Shown in pieces: positions 8,030-16,436 of a stretch of 48,133 nt of DNA; positions within the stretch are counted from its first letter, which is position 1; each line of letters opens with the position of its first letter. The position numbers were made by a program, and so were the translations under genes. Origin of the DNA: UBA1381 sp964399965 (GTDB taxonomy: Bacteria > Bacillota > Clostridia > UBA1381); NCBI GenBank assembly GCA_964399965.1, contig CAYNRX010000015.1:1-48133 (forward strand), in the 5' to 3' direction. Below the pieces are notes generated by a model. That model was not told the DNA's origin, made no database searches, and saw only the letters and a list, made by a program, of their open reading frames with translations.

Positions 8030-8914
8030 TTATATCTCATCCGCTATCTCCATTATCCTGTTCAAACGGTGGTTCACGCCCGATTTGCCTATCGGCGGCG
8101 ACAGCCGTTCGCCAAGCTCCTTTAGGCTGTCCTCGGGGAACTCTCTTCTCAGCTTCGCCATTTCAAAAAGCGTATCCGAAAGCGTATCAAGCCCTTTTTC
8201 CTTTTCTATCTTATCTATCGCCCGCAGCTGCCGCCAGGCGGCCTTGGCCACCTTTTCCACGTTGGCGGTCTCGCAGTTGACCCTGCGGTTGACACGGTTG
8301 CGCATATCCTTTTCCGCCTGGATATTGTAAAGCTCCAGAGCGCTTTTGCCGGCGCCCATGTAGCCCAGGATATCGGCTATCCTGTCGCATTCCTTTATAT
8401 AAACGACAATGCCGCCCTTTCTCTTTGTCAGCTTAGAGGAAAAGCCCTTTGACTCAAGCACTCCTTGCAGCATATCGGCCGACTCCCTTTTGCGGCAGAC
8501 AAATTCCATGTGATACCCCTTTTCCGGGTCGCTCACCGAACCGCCGCCCAGAAACGCTCCCCGCACAAACGAGGCCCGGCAGCAGGAGAACGGCAAAAGC
8601 TCCTCCATGTCTCCGCCGGAATACTCCGGCAAAAGCTCCTCTCCCAGATTCTCAAGCTCCCTTTCGTCCTCTATGCAAATGCTCCATATGCGGTCTCCGG
8701 TGATCTGCGCGTCTATGCCGAACGCTTCCCTGATATCGGCCGCCGCGCGCTCGGCCACCCGAAAATTCTCCCCCGAAAGCCGCAGCCTGCCCTTTTTGAA
8801 GCTGCCCGCAAAGCGCACCATCGCCGAAAGCTCCGCCGTTATGCAGCGCGGGCAGTGATGCTCCGCTTCGCAGAGCTGATTTTTTATATCCGATGAAAAT
8901 GACAACCGTCTCAA
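8030..8914 (-). CDS. whiA: DNA-binding protein WhiA
   Basis: A 294-residue protein with the typical WhiA plan: an N-terminal LAGLIDADG-homing-endonuclease-like region (about 1-200, including CCRASFVRGAFLGGGSVSDP) and a C-terminal helix-turn-helix (SLKELGERL...IGKSGVNHRLNRIMEIA). WhiA is a chromosome-associated factor linked to cell division and, in actinomycetes, sporulation. The start is TTG: frame is closed by a TGA five codons upstream and AGGGA/GGAG lies immediately before. Its start overlaps (TTGA) the stop of a possible 36-codon frame at 8911-9021. It is the last gene of the hprK-to-whiA cluster; the repeat copy B follows it. Confidence 0.96.
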   Translation of the reverse strand: MRRLSFSSDIKNQLCEAEHHCPRCITAELSAMVRFAGSFKKGRLRLSGENFRVAERAAADIREAFGIDAQITGDRIWSICIEDERELENLGEELLPEYSGGDMEELLPFSCCRASFVRGAFLGGGSVSDPEKGYHMEFVCRKRESADMLQGVLESKGFSSKLTKRKGGIVVYIKECDRIADILGYMGAGKSALELYNIQAEKDMRNRVNRRVNCETANVEKVAKAAWRQLRAIDKIEKEKGLDTLSDTLFEMAKLRREFPEDSLKELGERLSPPIGKSGVNHRLNRIMEIADEI

Positions 8915-9034
8915 CTCCGTTCCCTGTTGTCAGCTATTGCTCTCATTCCAAAACATCCGCCAATTACAAGAATACCGTCTGCATATCTTACAGACAGTAT
9001 TTCTCCGGCAGACGCCGCCACATTATCGCTGTTT

Positions 9035-10030
9035 TCAATTCGTATCGTACAGCTGCCCGCGGCCGGCTATACGCCGCTGAAGTATCATTATCGCCCTCGC
9101 CAGACGGCTGAAGTTGTGCCTGAGCTTTTCATCCTGCACCAAAAGCAGGTCGCCCTGCACCAAAAGCGTTTTGGGGTCGGTAAATTTCTCCGCATCCACC
9201 TCTACCATATAGGCGTTTTCCTCCGCGTACCGGTCGATTATCGACTGCGGTATCGGCTCGTTGTTGGCAATGACGAAATCGACAATGCCCTTATAGCTGT
9301 GCTTTTCTATCGCTTCCAAATGGTCATGGACGGTGTAATTCTCCGTCTCCCCTGCCTGGCTCATAAGGTTGCATACGTATATCTTTATAGCCTTGCTCCG
9401 TTTTATGGCCTGCGGTATCCCATCCACAAGCAGGTTGGGGATAATGCTCGTATACAGGCTGCCCGGGCCGAGGACGATTATGTCCGCCTCGTCAAGGGCT
9501 TCTATCGCGCCTTCGACAGCCTTTGGCCTGGCCGGTGTCAAAAACACGTGATCTACCTTGCCTTCCATGCCGTTGCGGTGGCCTATATGCGATTCGCCAT
9601 CGATACGCCTGCCGTCCTCCAATATGGCCGACAGCGTCACCTCCTCATTGGTGACCGGGTAGATCTTCCCCACTACGCCCAGGGCATGGGAAAGCTTATC
9701 TACCGCCTCATCGAAGCTTGCGGACATCTCGTTCAAGGCCGCCAAAAACAGGTTGCCCAGGCTGTGTCCCTTAAAGGTGCCGTCCTTAAAACGGTAGCTC
9801 AAAAGCTCGTCAAAAACCGGATCGGTCTCCGCCAGAGCCGCTATGCAGCTCCTGACGTCCCCTGGCGGCAGCATCCCGTAATCGCCGCGCAGGATCCCCG
9901 ATGAACCGCCGTCGTCGGCAACGCTTACGATAGCTGTTATCTTACGCGTCTGATTCTTTAAGCCGCGCAGCATCGTTGACAGTCCTGTCCCTCCGCCTAT
10001 AGCCACTACTTTAGTGTTATCATTGCGCAT
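9035..10030 (-). CDS. yvcK: Gluconeogenesis factor YvcK/GlmR
   Basis: A 331-residue CofD/YvcK-family protein. VVAIGGGTGLSTMLRGLK (about residues 8-25) is the nucleotide/sugar-nucleotide binding loop, followed by VSVADDGGSSGILR and ALGPGSLYTSIIPNLLV-like blocks. In Bacillus the homologue (GlmR) binds UDP-GlcNAc and steers carbon into cell-wall precursors, acting in the cytoplasm. The context fits: rapZ and murB lie immediately upstream in the same operon. Downstream neighbour is whiA, the standard pairing in this phylum. The start ATG has a weakish AAGG about 12 nt upstream. Confidence 0.96.
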   Translation of the reverse strand: MRNDNTKVVAIGGGTGLSTMLRGLKNQTRKITAIVSVADDGGSSGILRGDYGMLPPGDVRSCIAALAETDPVFDELLSYRFKDGTFKGHSLGNLFLAALNEMSASFDEAVDKLSHALGVVGKIYPVTNEEVTLSAILEDGRRIDGESHIGHRNGMEGKVDHVFLTPARPKAVEGAIEALDEADIIVLGPGSLYTSIIPNLLVDGIPQAIKRSKAIKIYVCNLMSQAGETENYTVHDHLEAIEKHSYKGIVDFVIANNEPIPQSIIDRYAEENAYMVEVDAEKFTDPKTLLVQGDLLLVQDEKLRHNFSRLARAIMILQRRIAGRGQLYDTN

Positions 10031-10052
10031 ACTGTCATCAATCCTTTTGCCC

Positions 10053-10913
10053 TTATCCCCGCTTTATATCGCGGTCGTTCCTTATTACGCTGTAGCCCTG
10101 CCGCTTAAGGTCTGACGCCAGGACGTTGGCCATGGTCACGCTGCGGTGGCGGCCGCCGGTGCAGCCGATGGCGACCGTGAGCGTGGTCTTGCCCTCCTCT
10201 ATGTACAGCGGCATTAAAAACCTCATCATATCGCAGAGCCTATCCATAAATCCCTGCGCCTCGGAAAAGCTCATCACATATTCCTGCACCTTTTTATCGT
10301 TACCGGTCTTTTTTCTCAGCTCTGGTATATAGAACGGGTTAGGGAAGCAGCGCACATCAAACACCAGATCGGCGTCCAGCGGCATCCCGTACTTAAAGCC
10401 GAACGACATCACGTTTACCGTGAGCGTCTGCGGCTTATCGCTGTCGCACAGATCTATATCTTTGAGCGCCCGTGAAAGCTCATCGTTCTTCATGTTGGAG
10501 GTATCTATTACGTAATCCGCTCCCTCATAAAGCTCCTTGAGCATTTCCCTCTCCTTTATAATGCTTGCCAAAAGCCCTTTCCTGTCGCCGACCGGATGGG
10601 AGCGTCTCGTCTCCTTATACCTCTTGATAAGAGTCTCGTTGTCAGCATTGAGGAATATCAGCCGGCAGTCGTGACCGCTTTTTTTAAGCTGCTGTATCTG
10701 GTCTATCAGCTCGCTTATCATATCCCCGACCCGCACGTCTATGACCAATGCGACCCGGTCGTATTTACCCGTTATCGATGAGAGCATCTCGGTGAACTTC
10801 GGTATCAAGACCGGCGGCATATTGTCCACGCAAAAATACCCCGCGTCCTCAAAAAACCGCACAGCCTGCGTCTTGCCCGAACCCGACATCCCTGAAATTA
10901 CAATAAACTGCAT
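10053..10913 (-). CDS. rapZ: RNase adapter / nucleotide-binding protein RapZ
   Basis: A 286-residue P-loop protein: Walker A GMSGSGKT at residues 8-15, the DNMPP motif after FCVDNMPPVLIPKF, and the conserved C-terminal IGCTGGRHRSV block (about 249-259). In E. coli RapZ senses glucosamine 6-phosphate and targets sRNAs to RNase E; in Gram-positive bacteria the homologue (YvcJ) is a nucleotide-binding protein of less certain function. It starts with ATG after GAGGGA. It lies 22 bp upstream of yvcK, and the trio with murB suggests coupled control of amino-sugar flux; that coupling is inference. Confidence 0.96.
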   Translation of the reverse strand: MQFIVISGMSGSGKTQAVRFFEDAGYFCVDNMPPVLIPKFTEMLSSITGKYDRVALVIDVRVGDMISELIDQIQQLKKSGHDCRLIFLNADNETLIKRYKETRRSHPVGDRKGLLASIIKEREMLKELYEGADYVIDTSNMKNDELSRALKDIDLCDSDKPQTLTVNVMSFGFKYGMPLDADLVFDVRCFPNPFYIPELRKKTGNDKKVQEYVMSFSEAQGFMDRLCDMMRFLMPLYIEEGKTTLTVAIGCTGGRHRSVTMANVLASDLKRQGYSVIRNDRDIKRG

Positions 10914-10962
10914 CCTGACGATCCCTCTTTTCCTTTGCGTCCGATCCCTCGGCTTATTTTAT

Positions 10963-10994
10963 AGTCAATTGCAAAGCCTTTTTACAATTATCTA
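10963..10994 (+). repeat. Miniature derivative of the dispersed repeat (E), with target-site duplication
   Basis: A 32 bp remnant made of the left end (AGTCAATTGC) joined to the right end (TTTACAATTATCTA) of the 280 bp repeat. It is flanked by an exact 9 bp direct repeat TTATTTTAT at 10954-10962 and 10995-11003; the right copy includes the murB stop codon. This looks like an internally deleted insertion between rapZ and murB. Confidence 0.8.
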
Positions 10995-11885
10995 TTATTT
11001 TATTATCCTGACCTCCGGCTCAAGGTCTACTCCGAATTTATCCTTTACCGTTTTTTGCACATGAGCGATAAGTGCCAGCACATCGGCGGCCGTTGCCTCC
11101 CCGGTATTGACCACAAAGCCCGCGTGTTTTACCGACACCTGCGCTCCGCCGACGCTATAGCCCGACAGCCCGGCGTCCTGTATCAGCTTCCCGGCAAAAT
11201 GGCCGGGCGGACGCTTGAACGTACTGCCCGCTGACGGCAGCTCCAACGGCTGCTTTTCCCTCCGGCGGCGCGAAAGCTCGGCCATTTCCGCCCTTATCTG
11301 CTCCGTATCGCCCTTTTTTAATCTCATGCGGCAGGACATTACGGCGCATTTTCTGTCCGAGAACATGCTGTGCCTGTAGCCCAGGTCAAGCTCCTCCGCC
11401 CCGGCCGTGCACAGCCTGCCGTCCTCGTCAAGATATTCCACAGATACTATAACGTCCTTAAGCTCCCCGCCGTAGGCTCCGGCGTTCATGAATATGCCGC
11501 CGCCCAGCGTCCCCGGTATCCCGGCTGCAAATTCCAGCCCCGAAAGCCCGGCCTCCGCCGCCCTGTTGGCAAGGGAGGACAGCAGTATCCCGCTTTGTGC
11601 GTATACCTCTTCCCCTTCAATGCGCGTCTTGCACATAGCGTTAAGTCTCATGACCACCCCTCTGATACCGTCGTCGCTTACCAGAAGGTTTGAGCCGTTG
11701 CCTATTATATTCAGCGGCAGTCCCCGGCTGCGGCAAAACCGCATTACCGATGCCGCTTCCTCCGCAGTCTGCGGCACAGCCATCGCCTCCGCCGCCCCTC
11801 CTATACGGAACGACGTATGCTTTTTCATATCCTCACCGAATACAACATCGCGGCAGACCGCTGAAAGCTCCTCTTTCCAATCCAT
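10995..11885 (-). CDS. murB: UDP-N-acetylmuramate dehydrogenase
   Basis: FAD- and NADPH-dependent enzyme that reduces UDP-GlcNAc-enolpyruvate to UDP-MurNAc in peptidoglycan precursor synthesis. 296 residues. FAD-domain motifs are IIGNGSNLLVSDDGIRG (about 60-76) and GIPGTLGGGIFMNAGAYGGE (about 123-142), and the catalytic serine block is PSAGSTFKRP. The length and the absence of the extra type I insertion indicate a type II MurB. It is encoded 30 bp after the PHP gene. Its stop codon overlaps the duplicated target of repeat fragment E. Its pathway partner murA lies at 14.4 kb on the other strand. Confidence 0.97.
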   Translation of the reverse strand: MDWKEELSAVCRDVVFGEDMKKHTSFRIGGAAEAMAVPQTAEEAASVMRFCRSRGLPLNIIGNGSNLLVSDDGIRGVVMRLNAMCKTRIEGEEVYAQSGILLSSLANRAAEAGLSGLEFAAGIPGTLGGGIFMNAGAYGGELKDVIVSVEYLDEDGRLCTAGAEELDLGYRHSMFSDRKCAVMSCRMRLKKGDTEQIRAEMAELSRRRREKQPLELPSAGSTFKRPPGHFAGKLIQDAGLSGYSVGGAQVSVKHAGFVVNTGEATAADVLALIAHVQKTVKDKFGVDLEPEVRIIK

Positions 11886-11915
11886 ATATCAAGCCTTTCC
11901 GCCCGCAGGCAAAAT

Positions 11916-12641
11916 TTATTCTCCTATTATCTTCCTCGGCCGCAAAAACTCCTTAAGCGTCCGATAGCTTCTATTTATTATCAGCTCTTCGGGGAAATCT
12001 ATGCTCTTTAAAAGCGATAGCGCATCCGAATAATCCCCCAGATCGAACGTGATATGCGCGTCCGAATTTACGACTATGCCCGTACCCGCCTCCTTGCAGG
12101 CCTCGGCTATCCTCTTGCAGTTAGGTATGCTTGACGGTCTGCCCACAAAGGAATGCTGGTTTATCTCGATCAGCTTGCCCAGCTCCCTTGCGCGTTTGGC
12201 GACCGCAAGATGGTCGTAGGGGTAAGCGGCCGTGCCGCTGTGGCCGAGGATATCCACGAAGGGATTTTCCAGGGCGCCCATGTAGGATGAGGTGTGATCC
12301 TTGCGCCTGCCGCTGTCGTAGCAGGGCGAATGTATGCTTGCAACGACTATATCAAGCCCGCTCATCGTCGATCGCGGTATACGGTCGACAGCTCCCTGGC
12401 CGTCTAGGATGTTAAGCTCTATGCCGCGCAGGATCTTTACGCCCCAGATCTCGCGCGGGATTATCTTCAGGTTGTCAAAATGCCACCAATGCGGCCCGTC
12501 ACCAAGCTCGGGTCCATGATCGGTTATCGCTATCGCCTCAAGGCCCGCTTCCGATGCTGCCTTGGCCATCTCCAGCACAGTGCTGTAGGCGTGGTCGCTG
12601 GCTATCGTGTGACAGTGGACGTCTGCAAGTATCTTCGTCAT
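11916..12641 (-). CDS. PHP-domain phosphoesterase (YcdX-type)
   Basis: A 241-residue stand-alone PHP domain. Metal-ligand motifs are in order: DVHCHTIASDHAYS (residues 8-21), AITDHGPE, LRGIELNIL, VVASIHSP, DILGHSG and VVNSDAH. The family forms a trinuclear-metal phosphatase or phosphoesterase in the cytoplasm; the natural substrate is not known from sequence. It occurs between hprK and murB in many Clostridia, and here the spacing is 26 bp and 30 bp, so it belongs to the same operon. No signal peptide. Confidence 0.9.
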   Translation of the reverse strand: MTKILADVHCHTIASDHAYSTVLEMAKAASEAGLEAIAITDHGPELGDGPHWWHFDNLKIIPREIWGVKILRGIELNILDGQGAVDRIPRSTMSGLDIVVASIHSPCYDSGRRKDHTSSYMGALENPFVDILGHSGTAAYPYDHLAVAKRARELGKLIEINQHSFVGRPSSIPNCKRIAEACKEAGTGIVVNSDAHITFDLGDYSDALSLLKSIDFPEELIINRSYRTLKEFLRPRKIIGE

Positions 12642-12667
12642 CTTTCCTACCCCGTTTTTTATTCGTT

Positions 12668-13606
12668 TTACATTCCCTTTTCCATTTCTGCCATCAGCCG
12701 GTTGTTAAGCTCCACGGCAGCGTTATAGCCCATGCGCTTTTGCCTGTTGTTCATCGCCGCCACCTCTACTATGACCGCCAGGTTCCTTCCCAGCTTTACC
12801 GGGATAGTCAAAGACGGTATGTTTATACCCATTATATTCGTGTATTCATCGACCATGCCCAGGCGGTCGTACTGCTTGCCCTCCTGCCACGGCTCCAGAT
12901 GGATCACCATATCTATGCTCTCGGTATCCTTGACCGCTCCCATACCGAATATCTCTTTGATATCGATAATGCCGATGCCGCGCACCTCCACGAAATGGCG
13001 GATTATCGCCGGGGATGAGCCGACAAGCGTGGTGTCGGACACCCTCTTTATCTCTACCGCATCGTCGGCTACCAGCCGATGGCCGCGCTTTACCAGCTCC
13101 ACCGCCGTCTCGCTCTTGCCCACGCCGCTTTCGCCCATTATCAGGATGCCTTCGCCGTAGACCTCTACCAAAACGCCGTGACGCGTTCTGCGGGGCGCGA
13201 CCTGTACGTTCAAATACCGTATCAGCGCGCTCATAAAATCGGAGGTCGCCACCTCTGTGCGCAGAAGCGTCTTATCATACCGTTCCGCAAGAGTCAGCAT
13301 CTCCGGATATACCTGCATACCTCTCGTTATAACTATCGCCGGAAACTGCTGCTGGAACAGCTTCTCCAACAGCTCCATCCTCTTTTCCATCGGGAATTGG
13401 TCAAGATACGTAAACTCTACCTTGCCCATTATCTGGATACGCTGCGGGTCAAAGTGGTCGAAAAATCCCACCAGCTGCAGCCCGGGACGGTTCACGTCCG
13501 CCGTCGCCACCAGCACGCTGTCATAGTCGGTGGATTCGTAAAGCAGCTCCAGCTGAAATTCTTCCGCCACAGCCGACAACTCTATTGTAAAGCCGCTCTC
13601 TATCAT
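12668..13606 (-). CDS. hprK: HPr kinase/phosphorylase
   Basis: Phosphorylates Ser46 of HPr (and reverses it), the sensor step of carbon catabolite repression in Gram-positive bacteria. 312 residues: N-terminal MurF-like domain (1-~130) and C-terminal kinase domain with Walker A GESGVGKS (about 158-165) and the family signature EVRGIGIIDIKEIFGMGAV (about 207-225). Start ATG with GGAGG 8 nt upstream. It heads the operon hprK-PHP-murB-rapZ-yvcK-whiA; a strong promoter lies at 13763-13791 with a leader that carries a small T-tailed hairpin and repeat fragment F. HPr itself is not in the window. Confidence 0.97.
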   Translation of the reverse strand: MIESGFTIELSAVAEEFQLELLYESTDYDSVLVATADVNRPGLQLVGFFDHFDPQRIQIMGKVEFTYLDQFPMEKRMELLEKLFQQQFPAIVITRGMQVYPEMLTLAERYDKTLLRTEVATSDFMSALIRYLNVQVAPRRTRHGVLVEVYGEGILIMGESGVGKSETAVELVKRGHRLVADDAVEIKRVSDTTLVGSSPAIIRHFVEVRGIGIIDIKEIFGMGAVKDTESIDMVIHLEPWQEGKQYDRLGMVDEYTNIMGINIPSLTIPVKLGRNLAVIVEVAAMNNRQKRMGYNAAVELNNRLMAEMEKGM

Positions 13607-13632
13607 GCCTTGCTCCTCCGTTTATCGTATTT

Positions 13633-13715
13633 TTAGTCAATTTCAAAACCTTTTCCTCAATTGACTCCTGGCTCGGGAATAATTGTAAAACTCTGCCGTG
13701 TTTTGCAATCATCTG
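13633..13715 (+). repeat. Internally deleted derivative of the dispersed repeat (F)
   Basis: About 83 bp: the left ~45 bp of the repeat (TTAGTCAATTTCAAAACC then TCAATTGACTCCTGGCT) joined to the right-end stem (AATAATTGTAAAAC, loop CTCTGCCG, TGTTTTGCAATCATC). Both remaining stems have several mismatches, so it is an old copy. It lies in the leader of the hprK operon. Confidence 0.75.
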
Positions 13716-13724
13716 TTTTTTCTG

Positions 13725-13744
13725 AAAAGCCCTCGCAAAAGGGC
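13725..13744 (-). promoter_or_regulatory. T-tailed hairpin in the hprK leader
   Basis: On the minus strand GCCCT, a 6-nt loop and AGGGC are followed by TTTT, between the hprK promoter and gene. It could attenuate transcription, but the 5-bp stem is weak. Confidence 0.35.
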
Positions 13745-13762
13745 AACATTATCTCTCATAGT

Positions 13763-13791
13763 ATTATACTATATTTTGCGGGAATTTTCAA
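13763..13791 (-). promoter_or_regulatory. Promoter of the hprK operon
   Basis: TTGAAA and TATAAT on the minus strand are separated by 17 nt, about 160 nt upstream of hprK. Confidence 0.8.
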
Positions 13792-13883
13792 TAAGAATAT
13801 CGGTATTTATTTATAGATATTTTAAAAATATAGTAAAAAAATCGTTACAGATACATATTTTTTGAAAATTTTTAAAAAAACTC

Positions 13884-13912
13884 TTGCAAAACGGCCTAAG
13901 CTGTGTTATAAT
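13884..13912 (+). promoter_or_regulatory. Promoter of rpmB
   Basis: TTGCAA, 17 nt, TATAAT. It lies 46 nt before the rpmB start and is divergent from the hprK promoter. Confidence 0.85.
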
Positions 13913-13957
13913 ACCATGTGTTATGTTTTAGGTCAAGTTTTAGGAGGTGTAACCAAG

Positions 13958-14146
13958 ATGGCAAAATGCGATGTATGCGGCAAGGGCGTTACCTTCGGGA
14001 TCAAGGTCAGCCACTCGCACAGAAGAGCCAACAGAGCCTGGAAGCCCAACGTAAGAAAGGTAAGAGCCGTTGTCAACGGTTCTGTTAAGACGGTCAACGT
14101 CTGCACACGCTGCCTTCGTTCAGGAAAGGTACAGCGCGCAGTCTGA
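13958..14146 (+). CDS. rpmB: 50S ribosomal protein L28
   Basis: A 62-residue ribosomal protein from the ATG at 13958, which has TAGGAGGTG 8 nt upstream; the open frame further upstream is not translated by this logic. It begins MAKCDVCGKGVTFGIKVSHS and keeps the two CxxC pairs (CDVC and CTRC), so it is the zinc-binding (C+) form of L28. It is a monocistronic unit with its own promoter and terminator. Basic C-terminus as expected for an rRNA-binding protein. Confidence 0.96.
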   Translation: MAKCDVCGKGVTFGIKVSHSHRRANRAWKPNVRKVRAVVNGSVKTVNVCTRCLRSGKVQRAV

Positions 14147-14161
14147 CACAAAAGCTCACAG

Positions 14162-14207
14162 CAGAGGATATGCGGAAAATACATTCCGGCGTCCTCTGTT
14201 TTTTTAT
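14162..14207 (+). terminator. Terminator of rpmB
   Basis: CAGAGGA pairs with TCCTCTG around an inner CGGAA/TTCCG stem; followed by a run of seven or more T. Confidence 0.85.
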
Positions 14208-14297
14208 TTGATATGTAAATTCGCTCTCGGCAAATACCTGTTTTCTCGGTCATATTGATAAAATTTCGATATATTTCAAAAAAAATTGTTTTTTTCC

Positions 14298-14326
14298 TTT
14301 ACTTTTTACACTTTTCCATGTATAAT
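14298..14326 (+). promoter_or_regulatory. Promoter of murA - MBL - rlmH
   Basis: TTTACT, 17 nt, TATAAT, about 50 nt upstream of murA. Confidence 0.7.
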
Positions 14327-14377
14327 ATAGAATGAATAAATGTATAAGAAAGCAAAATATCAAAAGGGGTGCACCGG

Positions 14378-15655
14378 ATGGAAAAACTTGTTGTTAAGGG
14401 CGGAAACCGCCTGGAAGGAGAGGTCATGATAAGCGGAGCGAAAAACGCTGCCGTAGGCATAATACCGGCCTGTATCCTGGTAAAGGATAAATGCCGTTTG
14501 GAAAATCTCCCCGATATAACCGATACAAAACGTTTTTTAAGGATACTTGAGCAGCTCAACGCCAAGGTGGAATATATAGACAAAAGCACTGTGGAGATAG
14601 ATTGCACGGGGGTGGATTCGTTCTCTCCTCCGGGGGATCTGACCCGCAAGATGCGCGGTTCGAGCTATCTTATGGGCGCTCTTTTGGGCAGATTCGGCCA
14701 ATTCGAGATAGATCCGCCGGGCGGCTGTGATTTCGGCACGCGGCCGATAGACCAGCATATAAAGTTTTTTGAGGCCCTGGGGGCGGAGGTGAACACCTCC
14801 TACGGCCTTATCCGCGGGAAATCGGACAAGCTGCATCCGGCAAGCGTATACTTCGACGTAGTGACCGTGGGCGCCACCATCAACGCCATCCTTGCTTCCG
14901 TCCTTGTTCCGGGGCAGACCGTGATCGAGAACGCTGCCAAGGAGCCGCATATCGTTGATCTTGCCAACTTCCTAAACGCCATGGGAGCCAACATCCGCGG
15001 CGCCGGCACCGATACCATCAAGATACGCGGCGTAGAAAAGCTCCACGGCGGTTCCTACGCCATCATCCCCGACCAGATAGAGGCAGGGACGTTCATGATC
15101 GCCGCCGCCGCTACCAGGGGCGATGTGGTGCTGAAAAACGTGATCCCCCAGCATCTGGACATAATCTCCTCCAAGCTCCGCGAGACCGGGGTAGTGATAC
15201 AAGAGGGCGAGGACAGCGTGCGCGTTTTCGTGCCTGATGAGGCCAAATTCCGCCATATAAACTTTACCGCCCTGCCGTACCCGGGCTTTCCCACCGACAT
15301 GCAGCCGCAGATGGTGGCTTTCCTGACGACAGTCGAGGGGACCTCCAACGCCCGCGAGGGCATCTGGGACGACCGTTTCCGCTATATAAACGAGCTAAAG
15401 CGCATGGGAGCCGATATCACCGTTGAGGGCAAGCTGGCGATAATCCACGGCGTAGACAAGCTCACCGGAGCAAGCGTGCGCGCTACCGATCTGCGCGCCG
15501 GAGCAGCGATGATAATCGCCGCCCTGATGGCTGACGGCACGACAGAGATACGCGATATCTTCCATATCGACCGCGGATATGAAAATTTCGAAGAAAAATT
15601 CGTCTCCCTAGGCGCGGATATCAAACGCATAACCGTAATAGACGATCTGGGGTAA
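14378..15655 (+). CDS. murA: UDP-N-acetylglucosamine 1-carboxyvinyltransferase
   Basis: Transfers enolpyruvate from PEP to UDP-GlcNAc, the first committed step of peptidoglycan synthesis. About 425 residues from the ATG at 14378 (AAGGGG 8 nt upstream); an in-frame GTG three codons earlier is less well placed. The substrate lysine motif SGAKNAA lies at about residues 19-25. The catalytic loop reads PGGCDFGTRPIDQH (about 115-128): the PEP-reactive, fosfomycin-target Cys is present in this loop. Followed at 4 bp by an MBL hydrolase gene. Confidence 0.96.
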   Translation: MEKLVVKGGNRLEGEVMISGAKNAAVGIIPACILVKDKCRLENLPDITDTKRFLRILEQLNAKVEYIDKSTVEIDCTGVDSFSPPGDLTRKMRGSSYLMGALLGRFGQFEIDPPGGCDFGTRPIDQHIKFFEALGAEVNTSYGLIRGKSDKLHPASVYFDVVTVGATINAILASVLVPGQTVIENAAKEPHIVDLANFLNAMGANIRGAGTDTIKIRGVEKLHGGSYAIIPDQIEAGTFMIAAAATRGDVVLKNVIPQHLDIISSKLRETGVVIQEGEDSVRVFVPDEAKFRHINFTALPYPGFPTDMQPQMVAFLTTVEGTSNAREGIWDDRFRYINELKRMGADITVEGKLAIIHGVDKLTGASVRATDLRAGAAMIIAALMADGTTEIRDIFHIDRGYENFEEKFVSLGADIKRITVIDDLG

Positions 15656-15659
15656 GGCG

Positions 15660-16436
15660 ATGGTATCATTTATATCACTTGTAAGCGGATCGTCAGGCAA
15701 CGCCTCCTTCCTTTCAGACGGAAAAACGAATATCCTCATAGACTGCGGCCTCAGCGGAAAACAGCTGGCCGCAGCTTTGGAGTGCGCAGGTTTCCGGGCG
15801 GACGAGCTGGATGCGGTGCTTGTGACCCATGAACATACCGACCACATAAAAGGAGCGGGCGTTATCGCCCGCCGGTATAAGCTGCCGGTATACGCCACCG
15901 CTCCCACGATAGAGGCCATGGACATAGGCCGGGTGGAAAGGCTGGTGCCGGTAGTCCCCGGGATCGCCTTTGAGATAGGCACGATCGGGGTGCGGCCGTT
16001 CTCGATACCGCACGATGCGGCCGATCCGGTCGGCTACCGGTTTGAGGCCGGCGGCGAATATTTAGCCATAGCGACCGATATCGGACGCATGAACGGGGAT
16101 ATAATGGAAAATCTCCGAGGCTGCCGCCGGCTGATACTCGAATCGAACCACGACTGCCGGATGCTTGAGTGCGGCCCGTATCCGTATTCGTTAAAAAAGC
16201 GCATACGCGGCGAACTCGGCCATCTGTCAAACGACGAGGCCGCAGCGGCGGCGGTAGAACTTATCCGCTCCGGTACGGAGCACATCCTGCTGGGGCATCT
16301 GAGCCGCGAAAACAATATGCCGCAGCTGGCGAAAATAACGGCCGAAAGCGCGGCCGAGCTGGCTGGGATACGCCCGGGCTATGATGCGGTAATAAACGTG
16401 GCTTCGCGCCACAGCATAACGGCGGTGTCGTCATGA
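15660..16436 (+). CDS. MBL-fold metallohydrolase, WalJ/YycJ family
   Basis: A 258-residue metallo-beta-lactamase-fold protein. The metal-binding HEHTDH motif (about residues 56-61) and the later HDAADP, ATDIGR and LGHLSREN blocks fit the YycJ/WalJ family, whose members are metal-dependent nucleases implicated in DNA repair or cell-wall/DNA coordination in Bacillota. It starts 4 bp after murA and its stop overlaps the rlmH start (ATGA). Absence of the walRK genes means the family name rests on sequence only. The walJ-rlmH adjacency recalls the yycJ...rlmH arrangement of Bacillus. Confidence 0.88.
   Translation: MVSFISLVSGSSGNASFLSDGKTNILIDCGLSGKQLAAALECAGFRADELDAVLVTHEHTDHIKGAGVIARRYKLPVYATAPTIEAMDIGRVERLVPVVPGIAFEIGTIGVRPFSIPHDAADPVGYRFEAGGEYLAIATDIGRMNGDIMENLRGCRRLILESNHDCRMLECGPYPYSLKKRIRGELGHLSNDEAAAAAVELIRSGTEHILLGHLSRENNMPQLAKITAESAAELAGIRPGYDAVINVASRHSITAVSS

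Noticed and set aside
8927..9904. A 325-codon plus-strand frame
   Set aside because: Antisense shadow of yvcK.
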